NCBI RefSeq assembly: GCF_008364825.1
Contig: NZ_VTTO01000008.1
Location: forward strand, 1-64,000
Direction: 5' to 3'
Length of the DNA: 64,000 nt
Source of the DNA: Azospirillum sp. B21
GTDB lineage: Bacteria; Pseudomonadota; Alphaproteobacteria; Azospirillales; Azospirillaceae
The notes under the pieces were generated by a model. The model had not been told where the DNA came from and made no database searches. It saw only the letters and a program-made list of their open reading frames with translations. The first letter of the stretch is position 1. Each line of letters starts with the position of its first letter. A program made the position numbers and the translations under genes. Positions 20,161-29,149 of the stretch are shown here, one piece after another.

Positions 20161-21021
20161 ATGGCAGATGATGACCGTGACCACTCCGACGGCGTCGGCC
20201 TCGACCCAGCGACGATCGTGATCGATTGGCCAGCGAGCCGGATGGAATGGATCGATCGGATTGAGGCGCAGCTCGTTCCGCGCCTCGTGGATGACCAGCG
20301 CTTTGTGAACGCCGACGCGCTTATTGGGAAGGTCCGGCGCCTAGCGGCGCTGTTGGGAACGGCGCCCGAAAACCGGGACTACATCCGCGCGCTCATCGAG
20401 GACGTGAACGAGATGGCCACCGCGGCGTCGCTCCTGGATCGGATGGAGGCTCGCGCCACCCTGCACTATGAGCCGCCGTTGGCGGGGACCAAGAAACGGA
20501 TCGATTTCCTTGTCCGGTCCAATGACGGGAGACGGGCGTGGTTCGAGGTGAAGAGCATCCGGCCAAGCTGGGACGACGGCGATGCCTCCTGGCAACGCTT
20601 CGAGCGGCTGGCGGCCGACTTTCCGGGGAACGCCAGGCTGATCGTCCAACGGGAACTCGCGGGTGCGGTCATTGCCGGGCAAGCCGTCAAGGCCCGTTGG
20701 GGGTTTCTTAGCAGGACCGCCGATGTCGAACAGAGGGCTGCGCTGCTGCAGCCGGAGGACGATGGGCCGGTGCGGCTGGTCCTCTGCTCGAACGGCTTCG
20801 ATTGGACGGAAAGCGATCTTGAGGACTTCGCGGATTTCTACAGAACCGGCGCATTCCGTCCCGACGACTGGTCACGGAACGCCATCCCTCTGTATCTGGA
20901 GGAGAACAGGATCGTCTTCAGACGAATCCTGGCGGGCCTCTGCTACCTGCAGCGATCCTACGACGCCGTGTTCGCGAGCCGCTTCACCTTCGATGTAAGC
21001 GGGCCCGACTTCAACTGGTGA
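20161..21021 (+). CDS. PD-(D/E)XK-like nuclease-fold protein, 286 aa
   Basis: No named family is recognised. The central part reads KKRIDFLVRSNDGRRAWFEV, then K-S-I, which fits a PD-(D/E)XK core: Asp115, then Glu129-Val-Lys131 after a beta-hairpin-sized gap. An N-terminal helical segment (residues 30-95) precedes it, and the C-terminal half contains short aromatic-rich strands. ATG at 20161 has AGGAGGGG upstream. It stands alone between the YkgJ gene and the tni module, in mobile DNA, so a restriction, defence or transposon-linked role is possible but unproven. Confidence 0.6.
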   Translation: MADDDRDHSDGVGLDPATIVIDWPASRMEWIDRIEAQLVPRLVDDQRFVNADALIGKVRRLAALLGTAPENRDYIRALIEDVNEMATAASLLDRMEARATLHYEPPLAGTKKRIDFLVRSNDGRRAWFEVKSIRPSWDDGDASWQRFERLAADFPGNARLIVQRELAGAVIAGQAVKARWGFLSRTADVEQRAALLQPEDDGPVRLVLCSNGFDWTESDLEDFADFYRTGAFRPDDWSRNAIPLYLEENRIVFRRILAGLCYLQRSYDAVFASRFTFDVSGPDFNW

Positions 21022-21383
21022 GAGGAGCAGCCCGGTTATCATCGGCACTTCGATCGCGCCGCAAGTGGCAGAACGGCGACGCTACGGCAAGCCCTCTCAC
21101 CGCAGACATCGTCGCATTTCCAAGCGGACAGCGTCCCCGACGGCGACCGGCCGGCGCAGGTGGATCTGATCGTCGGAGCCATCAAGCGCGGCGGCCTGCT
21201 CGGCGTCATCGTTGACATCCTGCCTACCCAGATCGGCGAGGCGGCTCATGTCTGGCTGCCGGCGGCGACAGCACCGGAGTGTTTTTGGGGATACCGCGCT
21301 TCCCGGGTGCTGGGCGTGGACCGAGTGCCGGCAGTTGGCTTTTCTCCAGATCATCAAGGTACTGGCAGGTTGACCTATGGGTC
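21022..21383. other. Intergenic region beyond tniQ
   Basis: This 362-bp stretch lies between the nuclease-like gene and the stop of tniQ. Short ORFs are present without recognisable domains. I looked for inverted copies of the repeats found upstream of tniA, which would mark the other transposon end, and saw none here. Confidence 0.35.
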
Positions 21384-23084
21384 CTAAGTGCCGAGATCGT
21401 CACCCGGCGCCTGCGAGTTGGGTGCTGGGGCAGGGTACCGCTCCTTTTTTAGCCTTTTCAGCTGGGAAGCCGCCTCCTTCATCATCCGGAACCATGCTTG
21501 CCGTCGGGACTTGGAATCTGCCCACTCGGCCCGGGATGGGCCTTTCATGGCAATGGCGGCATGGGCGGCCGCCAGGAACAGGTCAGGTGACAGCGTGATA
21601 GGGACCGGTTCCGGTATTGGGGCCGCGGGCTTGATGTCCGGAAGCGTAACTGGCGGCGGAACCGCAGCGGGAACCGGCGGTGATCGCTGCGGCGTGTCGT
21701 GTTCCGGTCGCTTATGTGCTGGAGGTTTTGCCGTAACGGCGCTTGTCAGCTCCGCGTCGGTGTTGGTTCTGCTTTTGTACGTTTTGGGCGGATAATCCAG
21801 CACCAGCAGGTCGTCCACCGTAAACATGTCGTAATCGCTGAGCCCTTTGGCATCGCGAAGGAAGAAATAGCGATCAGGCAGTGATGCTTCCGTAATAGGA
21901 ATGAGAGCCCCTCGGTCCCGGTGCCGCTCTTCCGCCCGTCGACGCTCATCTTCTGCGCCTTGCATGGAAGCGTAGGCTGCTGCGAATCTTTGAGCGAGGG
22001 GTGGTGCCCAGCTTTTCGACCGTTCAAGAACCGCGATATGCGCCTCGGGGTCTGCGGCACACAACAGTTGGGCGATGGGGTCGCCCAGGCAATAGACGCG
22101 CCAATCCTCCCAGTGAGGAGACCATTGCCGAAACGAAATCAGCCGTTCGGCTCCGCTGAGCATCGCATAGACCGTCACCAGAAGATCGAAGCGCACCGGG
22201 CCTGGAAGCGTGCTGAAGTCGGCGATGAGAGAGCCGGGATTCAGCCAAGCGGGAATCGCCATCCGCGCCCAAGGCAGACGGATATTGTCGGCCAACATCG
22301 TCCGATGCGCCGGCCCGCTGTTGAACCGGGGGGACATTTCGAGCACGTCCAAGAGGCCGACCAGCATTGCTCGGACCGCAGCAGGGCACCCGGTCCTCGA
22401 CCAGGCATCCTCCGTTGGCATCCAAGCCAACGACCGTATGGCAGCGTTCATGAACGCCCGGAACGGTGGTTCGCTTGTCGCTTGTGGGTCTGGACCCTGC
22501 CGCCGATTAGCTGCGGGCCAGCGGCCCGGGTCGTCAAGCCGATCTGATGATTCCGCCGACCGGGTTCCCAGCCGGGTGCGGCAGAGGGTGCAGTGGAGGC
22601 GGGCCGTCGCCGGAGGTCCCGAAAACACGAGCACAGGATGCCGGCACACGGGACACCCCGGCACGAGCGCGATGTCATGCACTGGGCAATGGAAGGCCAG
22701 GGCACAGGTCCAGTCGACCCGCAGATGGTGAGGACGGCCAGCCGCTTCGTCGCCGGCCAGGCACGCGGGACAATGGAGGAACGGCGATCCAACGGTACAG
22801 GCGGTGCGGAAGGTTCTGCCCCACAAGGGACGCAGGCGCGGCACTGTCAACCCGACCAGGGTTTGCGCAGGCAGGCCGAGTGATCGTGACAGGACCGCCA
22901 GCGAGTCAGGATTGGGATGGTGGGACAGGGCATCGGAGAGACTCCGCCCTCCCGCTTGCTTGGCGATATGATCGAGCAATTCCAGAGACGTCATGCTGTA
23001 GACGCCGGCCACCCGTCCGAACCATGCGGTGAGGTATTCCTCGGGCAGCGGGCGCGGCACCACCGGCAGGGGAGACACCGCCAT
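21384..23084 (-). CDS. tniQ: TniQ-family transposition protein, 566 aa
   Basis: TniQ/TnsD-type proteins help choose or license the target in Tn7- and Tn5053-like transposition. The N terminus matches the family (PLPEEYLTAWFGRVA), with the SLE...HLA region, and then two zinc-finger blocks (LHCPACLAGDE and FHCPVHDIALVPGCPVCRHP). The C-terminal ~170 residues are Pro-rich and end in a basic segment. At 566 aa it is longer than the ~400-aa Tn5053 TniQ, which suggests extra domains. It is the last gene of tniA-tniB-tniQ, starting 3 bp after the tniB stop. Confidence 0.88.
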   Translation of the reverse strand: MAVSPLPVVPRPLPEEYLTAWFGRVAGVYSMTSLELLDHIAKQAGGRSLSDALSHHPNPDSLAVLSRSLGLPAQTLVGLTVPRLRPLWGRTFRTACTVGSPFLHCPACLAGDEAAGRPHHLRVDWTCALAFHCPVHDIALVPGCPVCRHPVLVFSGPPATARLHCTLCRTRLGTRSAESSDRLDDPGRWPAANRRQGPDPQATSEPPFRAFMNAAIRSLAWMPTEDAWSRTGCPAAVRAMLVGLLDVLEMSPRFNSGPAHRTMLADNIRLPWARMAIPAWLNPGSLIADFSTLPGPVRFDLLVTVYAMLSGAERLISFRQWSPHWEDWRVYCLGDPIAQLLCAADPEAHIAVLERSKSWAPPLAQRFAAAYASMQGAEDERRRAEERHRDRGALIPITEASLPDRYFFLRDAKGLSDYDMFTVDDLLVLDYPPKTYKSRTNTDAELTSAVTAKPPAHKRPEHDTPQRSPPVPAAVPPPVTLPDIKPAAPIPEPVPITLSPDLFLAAAHAAIAMKGPSRAEWADSKSRRQAWFRMMKEAASQLKRLKKERYPAPAPNSQAPGDDLGT

Positions 23085-23087
23085 GGT

Positions 23088-23987
23088 CTAGGCCATGGCT
23101 TTGGGACGGCGGTTCCGCACCATGGACACGAGAGGCAAGAGCAGCTTGTCGTCGGACAGGCTGTCTTCGTCAATCCGCTCCTGGCCGGTGCGGATCGCGG
23201 CGATGGCGACCGTCTCCAGCAGCCGGAAGATGCGGCTCGTCACACCCGACGTGGCATCGATGAGAAGACGGCGGAACCGTGGAGTGCCCATCTCCGATGG
23301 CCGGCGGAGCGGCAGCACCGCCGAGACGCGCAGCAGCAGATCGCGCAGATCCTCATTGCTTCCCCAATGCGGCAATCCCAGCACCTCGAACCGCTCGGCC
23401 AGGGCCGGGTCCAGACGAATGGCGATGTCCGCGCCGGGGGTGCCGAGCGCCACGAGCGGGATCTTCAGACTGTTGTGCAGCGTGCGGAGCGCGGTGAGGC
23501 AAAGGGTCTGCTGCTTGGGGCCGACGTCGCCGATCTTGTTGACCTCGTCGATGAACAGCAGGCGGCAGCCGACGCTCTCCACCAGGCGGGCGACGGTGCG
23601 GTTGTCCGACTTGCCCGCCGGCGCCCCGAGCGCTCCGAGCAACTCCTCCCGGATCGCCTGCGGGGTCGGCTCGTCCGGCATCTCGATGTGCAGAGCCGGT
23701 CGGATCGTCGCTCCGGTTCCTTCATTGAATGAGACTGGATAATCGCGAATGAACTTCTCGGCCATCAGGCTCTTGCCCATGCCGGGATCGCCGCTGACCA
23801 GCAGGCACGGCATGCGGGAGCGTTTGGGAAAGTCGATGAGGAAGCGGAACCGCTCCTCCACCAACTGGGCGACCCGGTAGGGCACCCAGCGATCCGACAG
23901 GATGTAGCGCATGCGTTCCTCGTCGGAGCGGCCGGCGATTTCTTGCTGGGCCGGACCCAGGTGGCTCAAATCCGTAGGGGTCACCAT
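23088..23987 (-). CDS. tniB: TniB-like AAA+ transposition ATPase, 299 aa
   Basis: TniB/TnsC-type ATPases activate the transposase and select targets. The protein has Walker A (SGDPGMGKS), Walker B (LLFIDEVNKIG) and sensor-type segments (VALGTPGA). The preceding RYILSDRWVPYRVAQ block matches the TniB N terminus. The ATG lies inside the last codons of tniA (7-nt overlap), indicating translational coupling. Confidence 0.92.
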   Translation of the reverse strand: MVTPTDLSHLGPAQQEIAGRSDEERMRYILSDRWVPYRVAQLVEERFRFLIDFPKRSRMPCLLVSGDPGMGKSLMAEKFIRDYPVSFNEGTGATIRPALHIEMPDEPTPQAIREELLGALGAPAGKSDNRTVARLVESVGCRLLFIDEVNKIGDVGPKQQTLCLTALRTLHNSLKIPLVALGTPGADIAIRLDPALAERFEVLGLPHWGSNEDLRDLLLRVSAVLPLRRPSEMGTPRFRRLLIDATSGVTSRIFRLLETVAIAAIRTGQERIDEDSLSDDKLLLPLVSMVRNRRPKAMA

Positions 23988-25747
23988 TCTTCAACCTCGT
24001 CGGCGAGATCGGCAGGACTTGGTCGGGGTGGAGCAGACCGTGGTGCAAAGCCGTCCTGCCCGCCCCCCTGGAGGGGAAGGGCGACTTCTGCGCTTGGCTC
24101 GGGTGGCGGCAGGAGAAGCATCGGCGGGGTGGGGGGCGGGAGGGCGGCCGGTGAGGGCACGTCGATCAGGTCGAGGGATCGGAAGGCTTCGAGCGTGGAT
24201 TGCAGCCCCCGGCGCGCCTGCTTGGTCCGCCGGTCCCCCTCGGCGACCAACGCCCGACACTCCAGGATGGTCTCGTAGACCAACTTCTGGTCGACCTCGC
24301 GGTAGCCCTGGGCCCGGAGCGCCTGTCGGGCCTGCTGGTGTTCCCAGAACGATATCCGTCCGGGAACCGGATCCCGCAGGCCTATTGGCCAGTAGTGGTC
24401 CGCCGCGTCGTCGAACACCCAGACCTGGCTCATGTCCCGCTTGTCATAGCGGACGATCGGCTTCTCGCGGCGGACCTGCCAATGCTTCAGGATGGGATCG
24501 TGGTAGACGAGGTTGAACAGCTGGATGGTCTGCCCATCGACGGTCGGGGTGCGGAACGGCAGGAAGTCCAGCAGCAACGGATCGTCGCTTGCTGGGGGGT
24601 CCCGCCGCCGATGGGCCGGGAGGGCGGCGATGGCCTCGTTCCATACGGCCACAGGAGGGCGCAGGAGCTGGCGATGATCGCTGGCGTGGTAGATTCCGAC
24701 GATCTGCAGCGCCAACCACCGCTCGAACTCCGACTGGGTGATGCGCGCCCGGCCTTCAGCGTCATACTCGCCGCGCTGCCGGGGGTCGGAGAAGGTGGTG
24801 CCGGGCAGCAGATGCACCTCGCCCATCAGGCGGCCAATCAGTCGCTCAATGTGGCCGCCGACGTGCGGAACCTTGACGGGGCGGGGCACCGTTTCGATCC
24901 CATGCCGCCGGCATCCCCAGAGAAAGCCGCGAGCCTTGAACTCCCGCGCGTTGTCGAGATGCAGGGCGCGCGGCACCCCGGAAACCGGCCAGGGTGTCGT
25001 GATGCCGCGGGCCGCGAGCCAAGCCGCCTTTGCCCGAATGCCCTGTTCGAGGGCGTAGGCGACGCTGCATTCGCACGGGGGGCGCAGCGAGGCGTGGAAG
25101 CCGAAGACCATCCGGGTTCGGAGGTCGATGGCCAAGGTCAGCCACGGCCGGCCGATAGGTTGACGATGGATGTCGTCGAGGACGATGACATCGGCCAGCG
25201 TGTGATCGATCTGGATCACGTCGAGGGGATGCTCGACCTCGTACCGGCAGGTGTGCGGCCCGAACTCGTCACGGGCCGCTTTGGACCCCTCACGCCGTTT
25301 GAGAACAAGATCGGCCGGCAAGCTCTTCACACGCCGCTGAACCGTCGTTGCCATGACCTCTTTCAGACCGGCCCGTCGCAGACGACCGTTGATCTCCCGT
25401 ACCAGCTTGGAGACCGGCGGCTTCTCGCGCGTCAGATAGGTGTCGTCGATAGCCGCTGAGATGATGTCCGTTGTCGGGGTGTTCAGCCGGGACCGGCCCT
25501 TGGTCCAGCCTCGGCGCAATTCCAGGACGGATTCTGGCTTTGGATTGTCCATGTACCGACCCAGCAGCTTGTACAGGGTCACCGCACTGATGCCGAGTGC
25601 CGCAGCTTCCCGTTCGACATCCTGGCGGGTTCGCTGTGTCAGTCCCGCCAACCGGGTCACAGCATCAAGCCGCGCACGCTGCTGAGCCGCTTCCGTATCT
25701 GACTGGTCCAGAAACCGCAGTCGCCCTCCGGAGCGGTCGGTCGACAT
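23981..25747 (-). CDS. tniA: TniA-like DDE transposase, 588 aa
   Basis: This Mu/TnsB-type transposase has N-terminal DNA-binding helices and a retroviral-integrase core. The DDE residues are in DVIQIDHTLADV, RALHLDNAREFK and GGHIERLIG, and the Mu-type C-terminal beta-barrel follows (PPVAVW, then VYHDPILKHW). The tail is Pro-rich. The length is near that of Tn5053 TniA. Direct repeats with about 50-bp spacing lie just upstream and are probably its binding sites. All catalytic residues are intact, so the module may be active. Confidence 0.93.
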   Translation of the reverse strand: MSTDRSGGRLRFLDQSDTEAAQQRARLDAVTRLAGLTQRTRQDVEREAAALGISAVTLYKLLGRYMDNPKPESVLELRRGWTKGRSRLNTPTTDIISAAIDDTYLTREKPPVSKLVREINGRLRRAGLKEVMATTVQRRVKSLPADLVLKRREGSKAARDEFGPHTCRYEVEHPLDVIQIDHTLADVIVLDDIHRQPIGRPWLTLAIDLRTRMVFGFHASLRPPCECSVAYALEQGIRAKAAWLAARGITTPWPVSGVPRALHLDNAREFKARGFLWGCRRHGIETVPRPVKVPHVGGHIERLIGRLMGEVHLLPGTTFSDPRQRGEYDAEGRARITQSEFERWLALQIVGIYHASDHRQLLRPPVAVWNEAIAALPAHRRRDPPASDDPLLLDFLPFRTPTVDGQTIQLFNLVYHDPILKHWQVRREKPIVRYDKRDMSQVWVFDDAADHYWPIGLRDPVPGRISFWEHQQARQALRAQGYREVDQKLVYETILECRALVAEGDRRTKQARRGLQSTLEAFRSLDLIDVPSPAALPPPTPPMLLLPPPEPSAEVALPLQGGGQDGFAPRSAPPRPSPADLADEVEEW

Positions 25748-25757
25748 TGGCGTGCGC

Positions 25758-25879
25758 TCCGGTTAACCTTATTGAGGTCAGGCTCGTGCTTCAGTTTGCG
25801 TTATTGGTATCCGGTTAACAATATTGCTGCCGGGCTAAGCATTTGGATATCAACATTTCGCGAGTTAAGCTTATTGAGA
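25758..25879. repeat. Three spaced direct repeats at the tniA end, probable transposase sites
   Basis: Three related 19-bp units begin at about 25758, 25810 and 25860. Their GTTAA cores lie at 25762, 25814 and 25864, giving spacings of 52 and 50 bp (TCCGGTTAACCTTATTGAG, TCCGGTTAACAATATTGCT, and a GTTAAGCTTATTGAG form). Tn7/Tn5053-type elements carry spaced repeats of this kind at their ends for TnsB/TniA binding. The segment also overlaps the start of the tyrosine recombinase frame. Confidence 0.65.
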
Positions 25880-27256
25880 AGACCCACACCGACGGCCACA
25901 GAGGCCGCCATTCCCTTCGCGTTTGAGCCTGCCCTGTCAGTCGGTGACGTTGACCGCCTCCGCGCCGCCTTCGCCACGCGCGCCATGGCGGCGTCCACCC
26001 GGCGCGCCCTGCTCGGCGACGGGCGTCTGTTCGTGAGCTGGTGCGGGCAGACCAAGCGTCCAGCGATGCCGGCCAGCCGGGAGACGGTGGAGGCTTTCCT
26101 GGCCGCGGCGGCGGCCGATGGCCGATCGGCCGCCACCCTGCGGCGCTACCGCAGCTCGCTCGCCTGGTGGCACGCCGCTGGCGGCTTCGCCAATCCGTGC
26201 GCCGGGTCGGCCGTGGCCGTGCCGGTGCCCAAGCCTGACCTTGCGGATGCCGCCATGGCGGCGCTGCGCACATTTATGGAAGTTGCCCAGCGCGGCTATG
26301 CCAAGGCAACCCTGCGCGCCACCGAGGCCGACGTTCGGTTGTTCGCCGGCTGGTGCGGGCCGCAAGGGCTGTCCTGGTTGCCCGCCGAGCCGGCGACGGT
26401 GCGGCGCTACATCCAGGAGATCGGCGGCTCCCGCAAGCCGACGACCGTGGCGCGCTACCTCGCGTCGATCAGCCTGATCCACCGCGCCGCCGGGCACACC
26501 GACCCCTGCCGGCACTGGAGCGTGACGCTGGAGCGGCGCGGGCATGCGCGCGCGGTGGGCTCCGAGCGGCGGCAGGCGGCGGCACTGACCGATGCCGTGC
26601 TGGCGCCGATCCTCAACCGCCTCGATCCGGCCCAGCCTGACCGGCGCAAGCCACTCCGTCCGATCGACCTGCGCGACCGGGCGCTGCTGCTGGTCGGCCG
26701 CGACACCCTGGCCCGCGCCGACGAGCTGGTGGCGCTGCGCTGGGCCGACCTGCACCCGGTCGATCTTGCCCTGAACCCGGATGCACGCCCGGGAGAGGCG
26801 ACCATTCGGATCCGCCGCTCCAAAACCGACCAGGAGGGGCAGGGCGCCGAGGCTTGGCTGTCGGCTGAGGCGGTGGCGGCGCTCACCGCCTGGCGCGCGG
26901 TGGCACCACGGTGGCCGGCCGAACAGGACGGGGAGGGGCCACGCATCCGGGAAGGCGCATTCCTGTTCTGCCACCTGTCGCGCAGTGGCACTGGCGAGCG
27001 GATGAGCCCGGCGGCGGTGCGCTGCGTGGTGGAACGGCGCACCGGCGAAGCCAACCCGCTCGCCGTCGGTTTCAGCGGCCACAGCTTGCGCGTCGGCGCC
27101 GCCCAGGACCTGCTGGCCGCCGGCGTCGATCTGCCCGGGCTGATGCAGGCGGGGCGGTGGACGTCGCCGGTGATGCCGGCGCGCTACACCGAGCGCCTGC
27201 GGGCGACGCGGGGGGCGGTGGCTCGGGTGCGGCGGGGAAAGGACGAGCGAAACTAG
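25874..27256 (+). CDS. Tyrosine recombinase with two core-binding-like domains, about 460 aa
   Basis: The C-terminal domain holds a complete tyrosine-recombinase set: Arg in TLARADELVALRW, Lys in RRSKTDQEGQ, HSLR, Trp in GRWTSPVM, and the nucleophile in ARYTERL. Upstream, two similar helical segments follow each other (LLGDGRLFVSWCG...TLRRYRSSLAWWH and ATEADVRLFAGWCG...TVARYLASISLIH). This suggests a duplicated core-binding (SAM-like) domain. The start is uncertain: no ATG precedes residue 985 of the frame near 25985, and a TTG at 25874 is one option. It is divergent from tniA and abuts the repeat array. Confidence 0.8.
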   Translation: MRRPTPTATEAAIPFAFEPALSVGDVDRLRAAFATRAMAASTRRALLGDGRLFVSWCGQTKRPAMPASRETVEAFLAAAAADGRSAATLRRYRSSLAWWHAAGGFANPCAGSAVAVPVPKPDLADAAMAALRTFMEVAQRGYAKATLRATEADVRLFAGWCGPQGLSWLPAEPATVRRYIQEIGGSRKPTTVARYLASISLIHRAAGHTDPCRHWSVTLERRGHARAVGSERRQAAALTDAVLAPILNRLDPAQPDRRKPLRPIDLRDRALLLVGRDTLARADELVALRWADLHPVDLALNPDARPGEATIRIRRSKTDQEGQGAEAWLSAEAVAALTAWRAVAPRWPAEQDGEGPRIREGAFLFCHLSRSGTGERMSPAAVRCVVERRTGEANPLAVGFSGHSLRVGAAQDLLAAGVDLPGLMQAGRWTSPVMPARYTERLRATRGAVARVRRGKDERN

Positions 27257-27383
27257 CGGTCGGCTGAAATATGCAGGCAGAGTGAATGCCCCTGTGGCAC
27301 CGACCAACGTTGCAATTCAAATCTTTCCTGGCTGCCGGCCCGTTGATTCCATTGAACTTGGCAGACGTCCGAACGGCTTCGGG

Positions 27384-27836
27384 TCATGCGATCAAGAGTG
27401 TTTGACGCTGAAAATCTTCAGTGAAAATTTTCAGGAGAAAGCGACACCGGGTGAGGGCCGACAGCGCATCCTCGACAAGCCGCCGATGGTCGAGGGCGTC
27501 GGTGCCGTCGTCGATGTCGCGCTCGGAGCGCAGGTCGGCGGCTGCGGTCATCAGACCATAGAGGGTGAGGCCGGTGTGCAGGGCATCGAGGTCGGCGCCG
27601 CGCTCGACGGCGGCCGGGCTGGCGTGCGGGCGCAGGCGCAAGCCCTCGACCAGGGCGGCGAGGCGCTGCGGTTCGACATGGGCGCCGTCGAAGCCGGCAT
27701 GGGCGCAGGCCGCCTCCAGGCGTATGGCGTGCTGCCAGGCTGGAAGCAGCGGATGATGATCGAGGGCGGCATCGAGGCGGCCGAGCGCCAGGGCGGTGCG
27801 CTCCAGTGCGGCGGCGAGGTCGGCGGAGATGGGCAT
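27384..27836 (-). CDS. Probable truncated DUF1612-like (RHE_PE00001-type) protein, 150 aa
   Basis: The helical N-terminal part (LAAALERTALALGRLDAALD, AIRLEAACAHAGFDGAHV) resembles the start of DUF1612/HTH proteins common on rhizobial plasmids, which are usually over 300 aa. Here the frame ends early with KIFTEDFQRQTLLIA, near an 8-bp inverted repeat at 27408-27434. That suggests truncation by recombination. GAGGAG lies upstream of the ATG. The family call is from pattern only. Confidence 0.5.
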   Translation of the reverse strand: MPISADLAAALERTALALGRLDAALDHHPLLPAWQHAIRLEAACAHAGFDGAHVEPQRLAALVEGLRLRPHASPAAVERGADLDALHTGLTLYGLMTAAADLRSERDIDDGTDALDHRRLVEDALSALTRCRFLLKIFTEDFQRQTLLIA

Positions 27837-28138
27837 GGGCGATCGAACTCCTCACAGCGGCGCCGACTTGGCAAAGCATAATGAAGTTATCCTGCAGATA
27901 GATTCACAATGGTGAATTCTATATGGGTGCTGGTTTGGCTCCTGGGCTGGCGCCCCGACGGGCGTGTGGGCAGGGCCTTGCCGATGAGGTGATCCGAAGA
28001 GCCGGAGCGTGGTGAGAGGGCGGAAGGTACGGCTGTGGCTTCTGCGTCCATATTCATCCGGGTGGATGAGGCATACCCATAGTCTGTACAAAGGGGCTCG
28101 GCGGGCGGCTCGCAGCCCGGAACCTCCAGGACACCCCG
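27837..28138. other. Intergenic with dyad upstream of the second recombinase
   Basis: This 302-bp AT-richer stretch lies between two divergent genes. It contains an imperfect inverted repeat at 27898-27922 (ATAGATTCAC, then GTGAATTCTAT), a candidate resolvase subsite or operator. No gene is supported. Confidence 0.4.
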
Positions 28139-29050
28139 ATGGCCCTCGTCGCCTATGCCCGCGTCTCCACCGAAGACCAGTCCACCGACTCCCAGCTGCT
28201 CGCCCTGCGCCAGGCCGGCTGCACCGTCATCTTCGAAGAGCATGCGTCGGGTGGCGACCGCGACCGGCCGGTTCTTGCCAAGGCGCTCGCCAGCCTGAAG
28301 AAGGGCGACACGCTGGTGGTGGCGCGCATCGACCGGCTGGCACGCTCGCTGTTCCACCTTCTGGAGGTGATCGATGGGCTGGGGCAGCGAGGCATCGCCT
28401 TCAAATCGCTGGGCGATCCGATCGACACCACCAGCCCGCAAGGGCGCTTCGCCCTTCAGGTGCTGGGTGCCGCCGCCGAGCTGGAACGGGCGCTGATCCG
28501 CGAACGCTCGATCGCCGGGCTGAAGGCGGCAGTCGCCAGGGGAAAGGAACCCGGCAATCCCGGTCTGCGCCGGCGCGACCCGGCGGCGCTGGAGAAAGCA
28601 CGCCAAGGTCGCGAGGTGGCGCGGGACGAGATCGTGATCGCCCATGCCCGGGAGTTCCTGCCGACGGTGGAGGCACTGCGGCCGATGACCGCCTGGGATC
28701 AGGTGGTGCGGGCGCTGAAAGGGCAGGGCAGGCGCAGGCCCTGGGATGGCAAGCCGTGGACGCCCAACAGCCTGATCCGGGCGGTGCGCCGGCTGGCGGC
28801 GGCGGGACTGGTCCGTCAGGAGGTGCTCGACCCAGCGCCAAAGCGCATCGACAGCGACGATCTCGTGCTGATGGTGGCAGGGCTGGCGCGCTCGGAGCCC
28901 GGCATCACGCTCGACCGCATCGCCCGCCGGCTGCAAAGCATGGGACAGCGCACGCCGCGCGGCGGACTGCGCTGGAGCCGGTCGTCGGTGAAGAACCTGC
29001 TCGACCGCGCCAGGGAGCAGGGACTGGTCCGGGAACCGGAGACCGCGTAA
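28139..29050 (+). CDS. Serine recombinase (resolvase/invertase family), 303 aa
   Basis: The resolvase domain begins MALVAYARVSTEDQSTDSQL with the catalytic Ser near residue 10 and continues with ARIDRLARSL, DTTSPQGRFAL and ERALIRERS. A C-terminal extension of ~160 aa contains recombinase-like helices (WTPNSLIRAVRRL, RTPRGGLRWSRSSVKNLL). It is a clear relative of the 202-1176 protein, which has WTGAALVRAVRRL and RTPRGETRWSVSSVQNLL at matching places. It closes the mobile region. Confidence 0.9.
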   Translation: MALVAYARVSTEDQSTDSQLLALRQAGCTVIFEEHASGGDRDRPVLAKALASLKKGDTLVVARIDRLARSLFHLLEVIDGLGQRGIAFKSLGDPIDTTSPQGRFALQVLGAAAELERALIRERSIAGLKAAVARGKEPGNPGLRRRDPAALEKARQGREVARDEIVIAHAREFLPTVEALRPMTAWDQVVRALKGQGRRRPWDGKPWTPNSLIRAVRRLAAAGLVRQEVLDPAPKRIDSDDLVLMVAGLARSEPGITLDRIARRLQSMGQRTPRGGLRWSRSSVKNLLDRAREQGLVREPETA

Positions 29051-29149
29051 CGGTTGGTCGGCCGCCGACGCCGTGGGCTTTCGGGAAGACCGTCATCATG
29101 CTCGGTCTCGACCCTGACGGCCTCAGAAGACGCCGGCGCGGTTCAGCCC

